Origin: RUG760 sp045642205 | Lineage (GTDB): Bacteria > Bacillota > Clostridia > Lachnospirales > Bianqueaceae | NCBI GenBank assembly: GCA_045642205.1 | Contig: JAZUIK010000128.1 | Coordinates: forward strand, 1 to 24,829 | Reading direction: 5' to 3' | DNA: 24,829 nt | In this document: piece after piece, positions 21,864 through 24,829 of the stretch | How the letters are laid out: the number at the start of each line of letters is the position of its first letter | Position numbering within the stretch: position 1 is the stretch's first letter | Position numbers and translations under genes: made by a program | Notes under the pieces: generated by a model | Told to the model about the DNA's origin: nothing | Database searches by the model: none | The model's input: the letters and a program-made list of their open reading frames with translations, nothing else

Positions 21864-23996
21864 TTAGAACAGGAGTGCACTTGCCGTAATATGGGACAAC
21901 TGATGGAGTGCACGGGTGCAAAGGATATAGGAAAGCAGACCATCTTCCTTGGGTTTGGATGCTTCTACAGCGATAACACCGTCGAACTCCAGTCCCTTTG
22001 CAAAGTAGACAGGCATGATCAGAAGCTTCGCCTCGACAGCATCCTTCTCGGTTGCTACGAGCTGAGCATCGACCTTACCCTTCACCAGCTGGCTCAGGGT
22101 CTGTGCCTCTGCGATGGTCTGGCAAAGGATGGCAACATGCTCCAGTCCTGCCTCTTCCATGAGCTTAGCTTCCTGGGCGATCATATCTCCCAGTTCGAAG
22201 GGATTGGTGAACTCCAGATGACGGACAGGTGCTCCGCTTCGATCGACTGCGCGGATCTCACGCTTAGTCTTCAGAAGGTTGCCGGCATACTCGATGATCT
22301 CCTTGGTGCTTCGATAGCTCAGATCCAGTTCCACATAGTGGACCTTTTCTCTTTCCTGAGCAGAAAGGACCTTCTCCCAGTTATCCATCATACTGTTATG
22401 GGCATCGCCCTTGATCTTCTGACGGACATCACCGACAACGGTATAGCTGTCAGCACCGGTAACCTGACGGAGCACATAGAATCCGAACATGGAAACGTCC
22501 TGTGCCTCATCGATGACCAGATGACGGATGGGATAGCAGCCTCTTCCCTCAAACTTGGTCTTGACATACAGAAGACCTACCAGGTCATCCTCTGTCCAGA
22601 TCTTATCTTCAGGTGCCTTGATCGCTTTGGCGTACCAGGACTCGACCTCGGGAGTCTCATACAGATCGCGCAGGGAACGGATAAACTCGTAGACTTCGAT
22701 GAAGTACTTACGGATGGTCTCCTGCTGCTCCATCTGCAGCTCGTTAGCTAACATGTAGTTGTTGGCCTTCTTTGCTTCCTGGATCTTGAAGCGATACATA
22801 GCTCTCAAACGGCGCAGGGTATCGGTACGGATATCACGGACGCGGGAGCGGATAGTACGCTTGATCTTCTCACAGCGGCGCAGATAGGGAAGTCTGGTCT
22901 GGGTCTTGAAGTACATCTGATTGCGCTCTTCTGCACTCATAACGACCTGGTTCTGGAAGATCAGATCTTCCGTTGCTCTCTGGGCTTCTTCATATTCCTT
23001 GAAAGCCGCATCCAGATCAGCCTTGAACTGCAGAGAAGACTTGTACTGTGCCTCTCTTAAGAACTTCTTATCACGGCCCGTCAGCATAGCCTCGTAGTAA
23101 TCACGGGTCTTCATGGTCTTTCTCTTAGGACGGACCAGACGGGTTGCCAGTTCTTTAACGGTAAACTGGAAGGAGTTCTCTACTTCTCCCAGATCCGGCA
23201 GGACGCTGGAGATATATTCCATAAACAGCTGGTTGGGTCCGATGATCAGGATATTGTTGGTCAGCTGCTCACGGAAGTTATACAGAAGATATGCGATACG
23301 ATGCAGGACGATGGTGGTCTTACCGCAGCCGGCAACACCGTTCAGGATAACATTTGCCTCCAGAGGCTCACGGATAACATCATCCTGCTCCTTCTGGATG
23401 GTGGCAATGACTTCCTTCAGACGGGCTCCGGAAGATCCGGACAGGACCATCTGCAGGATGTCGTCCTTGATGTCGACCTCAGAATCGAACATACCCTTGA
23501 ACTCACCGTTCTTGATGATGTACTGGCGGCGATGCTCCAGATTGACTTCTCTTTCTCCTGCAGGAGCACGGAAGACCATCTCTCCCAGTCTCTGCTGATA
23601 GAACAGAGAAGCAGCGGGAGTACGCCAATCCAGTACGATGGGCTGTCCGTCTTCGGAAAGTCCTCTCTTACCGATGTAGTAGCAGCACTCCTCGTTCAGT
23701 TTCTGATCCACATAGTCGATCATACCAAAGTAAGGAGAATAGAACATACGGCTCAGATCCATAATACGCTTATAGGTCTCTGTGTAGTATGCTTCCTTTA
23801 CCTGGTCATGCTGATTCATCAGAAACTGCTGTTTCTGAGGGATCTCTTCAAACTGGAACTTACGATTGTCCACGATCTCCTGACGCATGAGACCCAGATC
23901 GTTCAGTCGATCGGTCATCTGCTTCTGGATAATATCCTGGACTTCCTTTAGTGTCTGCTGTTCCTCTTCAACGCTCTGTCTAAGCTCAGGTTTCAT
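21864..23996 (-). CDS. helD: HelD-like UvrD/Rep-superfamily helicase (RNA polymerase recycling)
   Basis: A 710-residue superfamily 1 ATPase of the HelD type, related to UvrD but known in Bacillus for binding RNA polymerase and releasing stalled complexes. Walker A is GVAGCGKT (220-227), Walker B VIDEAQD (494-500). Later motifs are GDVRQKI (522-528), LDLSYRST (557-564), AKGLEFDGVI (666-675) and CTRALHQL (693-700). An N-terminal helical arm of about 90 residues rich in E, Q and K fits the coiled-coil secondary-channel arm of HelD. A long helical insert lies between Walker A and B (about 300-460). The ATG overlaps the trmK stop by 4 bases. The role in RNA polymerase recycling is inferred from the family. 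Confidence 0.85.
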   Translation of the reverse strand: MKPELRQSVEEEQQTLKEVQDIIQKQMTDRLNDLGLMRQEIVDNRKFQFEEIPQKQQFLMNQHDQVKEAYYTETYKRIMDLSRMFYSPYFGMIDYVDQKLNEECCYYIGKRGLSEDGQPIVLDWRTPAASLFYQQRLGEMVFRAPAGEREVNLEHRRQYIIKNGEFKGMFDSEVDIKDDILQMVLSGSSGARLKEVIATIQKEQDDVIREPLEANVILNGVAGCGKTTIVLHRIAYLLYNFREQLTNNILIIGPNQLFMEYISSVLPDLGEVENSFQFTVKELATRLVRPKRKTMKTRDYYEAMLTGRDKKFLREAQYKSSLQFKADLDAAFKEYEEAQRATEDLIFQNQVVMSAEERNQMYFKTQTRLPYLRRCEKIKRTIRSRVRDIRTDTLRRLRAMYRFKIQEAKKANNYMLANELQMEQQETIRKYFIEVYEFIRSLRDLYETPEVESWYAKAIKAPEDKIWTEDDLVGLLYVKTKFEGRGCYPIRHLVIDEAQDVSMFGFYVLRQVTGADSYTVVGDVRQKIKGDAHNSMMDNWEKVLSAQEREKVHYVELDLSYRSTKEIIEYAGNLLKTKREIRAVDRSGAPVRHLEFTNPFELGDMIAQEAKLMEEAGLEHVAILCQTIAEAQTLSQLVKGKVDAQLVATEKDAVEAKLLIMPVYFAKGLEFDGVIAVEASKPKEDGLLSYILCTRALHQLSHITASALLF

Positions 23997-24754
23997 TCTT
24001 TTTCCTGCCTTTCACTCTCAAAACGCTTTTCGTCTCCGAAAGCAAGGACTGCTCTCAGATCCGCTAACTCTTCCTTTATTTCTTTCCTTCGGCGCATGGA
24101 TGCCTCCGAAGGCATGGTTTCCAGTTCCTTATCTAATCCGTTCAGAAGGTCGATCTGTCTGTGGACATACTGAAGAAGGATCGGATCCTGACGTTTCGGA
24201 AGGATCGTTCCGAAGGTCTTCTGCCAACGAGGGATCTCTTTGCTCTCGCTTGGTAAGTCCTGTAAGTTCTCACTTGTCCGCTTCTCCATGACCATAAGCC
24301 AGTAATACTTTCCGCGATCGATGAGCATTTCTTCCTTGACCGGTATAAATCCCATACGATCTGCCTGCGTTCTGACCTTGTCAAATTCCGACTGAGGCTG
24401 AAGGATCATCTGATCGAGTCCCTCTACCACTTTCGGATCTGCCTTTTCCAATATCGAAGCCATCAAGGCTCCGCCCATACCGGCGATTACAACGCTGTTA
24501 ACCTCTAAAGGTCTTAAGCCCTGCAGTCCGTCGGCCAGTCTTGTCTCGATCTGATCCTCTAAGCCCGCTGCCTTCACATGAGCCTTCGCTCTGTCTAAGG
24601 GACCGGATCTGACATCGCAGGCGATCATCTTCTTGCAGATCCCGCGACGGATCAGTTCAATGGGAAGAAATCCATGATCCGTTCCGATATCGGCAGCTGC
24701 CTCTGTCGGTTCCACTGCTCTGATGAGCGCTTCCAGACGGTCTGATAATTCCAT
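23993..24754 (-). CDS. trmK: tRNA (adenine-22-N1)-methyltransferase TrmK
   Basis: SAM-dependent methyltransferase that modifies A22 of tRNAs. The SAM-binding motif ADIGTDHGFLP lies near residues 21-31, AGMGG near 91-95 and LQPQSEFDKVR near 119-129, all typical of the TrmK/COG2384 family. The C-terminal part (about 190-253) is helical and charged, as in the family. Length 253. The start is uncertain: AGGAG at 24766-24770 is 11 bases from the ATG at 24754 and 5 bases from an in-frame TTG at 24760; the ATG is preferred but not certain. It overlaps helD by 4 bases. In many Firmicutes rpoD lies just upstream, but it is outside this window. Confidence 0.92.
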   Translation of the reverse strand: MELSDRLEALIRAVEPTEAAADIGTDHGFLPIELIRRGICKKMIACDVRSGPLDRAKAHVKAAGLEDQIETRLADGLQGLRPLEVNSVVIAGMGGALMASILEKADPKVVEGLDQMILQPQSEFDKVRTQADRMGFIPVKEEMLIDRGKYYWLMVMEKRTSENLQDLPSESKEIPRWQKTFGTILPKRQDPILLQYVHRQIDLLNGLDKELETMPSEASMRRRKEIKEELADLRAVLAFGDEKRFESERQEKE

Positions 24755-24829
24755 ACCCAAACAAACTCCTTGAAAAATGCAATTCTTTTCCAGATTACAA
24801 TAAGTCTTGATATTTTACCACATTTAACC

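Noticed and set aside
1..24829. tRNA, rRNA, riboswitch, insertion sequence, defence or secondary metabolite system
   Set aside because: No cloverleaf, T-box, transposase, phage gene or defence gene pattern was recognised on either strand. This was a reading by eye, so short or degenerate RNA elements could be missed.

Overview
The window reads as a chromosomal housekeeping segment of a low-to-mid GC Gram-positive bacterium of the class Clostridia, most likely a Lachnospiraceae-type organism. The evidence is strong GGAGG ribosome binding sites, a DUF4364 protein, a HemZ-type radical SAM protein, a long bifunctional Rel, EngB beside clpX, TrmK, and a HelD-type helicase. This assignment is by family recognition; no search was run. 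No prophage, insertion sequence, CRISPR array, tRNA or rRNA was seen, and no stretch over 300 bases lacks a gene.

Layout. Positions 1-5655 (minus strand) carry a proteostasis and translation operon transcribed as tig, clpP, clpX, engB, a DUF4364 gene and hisS, with hisS cut by the window edge. A good promoter for tig lies at 5800-5829. Positions 5826-12550 (minus) hold a second run: a MATE exporter, rel, dtd, hemZ and a multi-pass membrane protein. Two strong hairpins follow rel. Positions 12734-14986 (minus) hold a cytoplasmic GH3 glycosidase with its own terminator. It diverges from a plus-strand cyclophilin and DEAD-box helicase pair (15157-17251).

After an intergenic region with two large palindromes comes a plus-strand XRE regulator (17446-18015) and a lipoprotein ApbE flavin transferase (18107-19102), separated by a striking double palindrome. 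A bidirectional terminator at 19131-19155 divides these from the minus-strand genes: a second MATE exporter, a PlsC acyltransferase, a 56-residue membrane protein, a HelD-like helicase and TrmK at the right edge.

Functionally the window combines protein folding and degradation (trigger factor, ClpXP, cyclophilin), ribosome and RNA work (EngB, DEAD helicase, HelD, TrmK, HisRS, DTD), the stringent response (Rel), and a few envelope or metabolic genes (two MATE exporters, PlsC, ApbE, GH3). No clearly novel multi-gene system was found. The most noteworthy items are the unexplained palindromes between genes, a DTD with altered motifs, the small membrane protein tied to HelD, and the position of the tig-clp block between hemZ and hisS.
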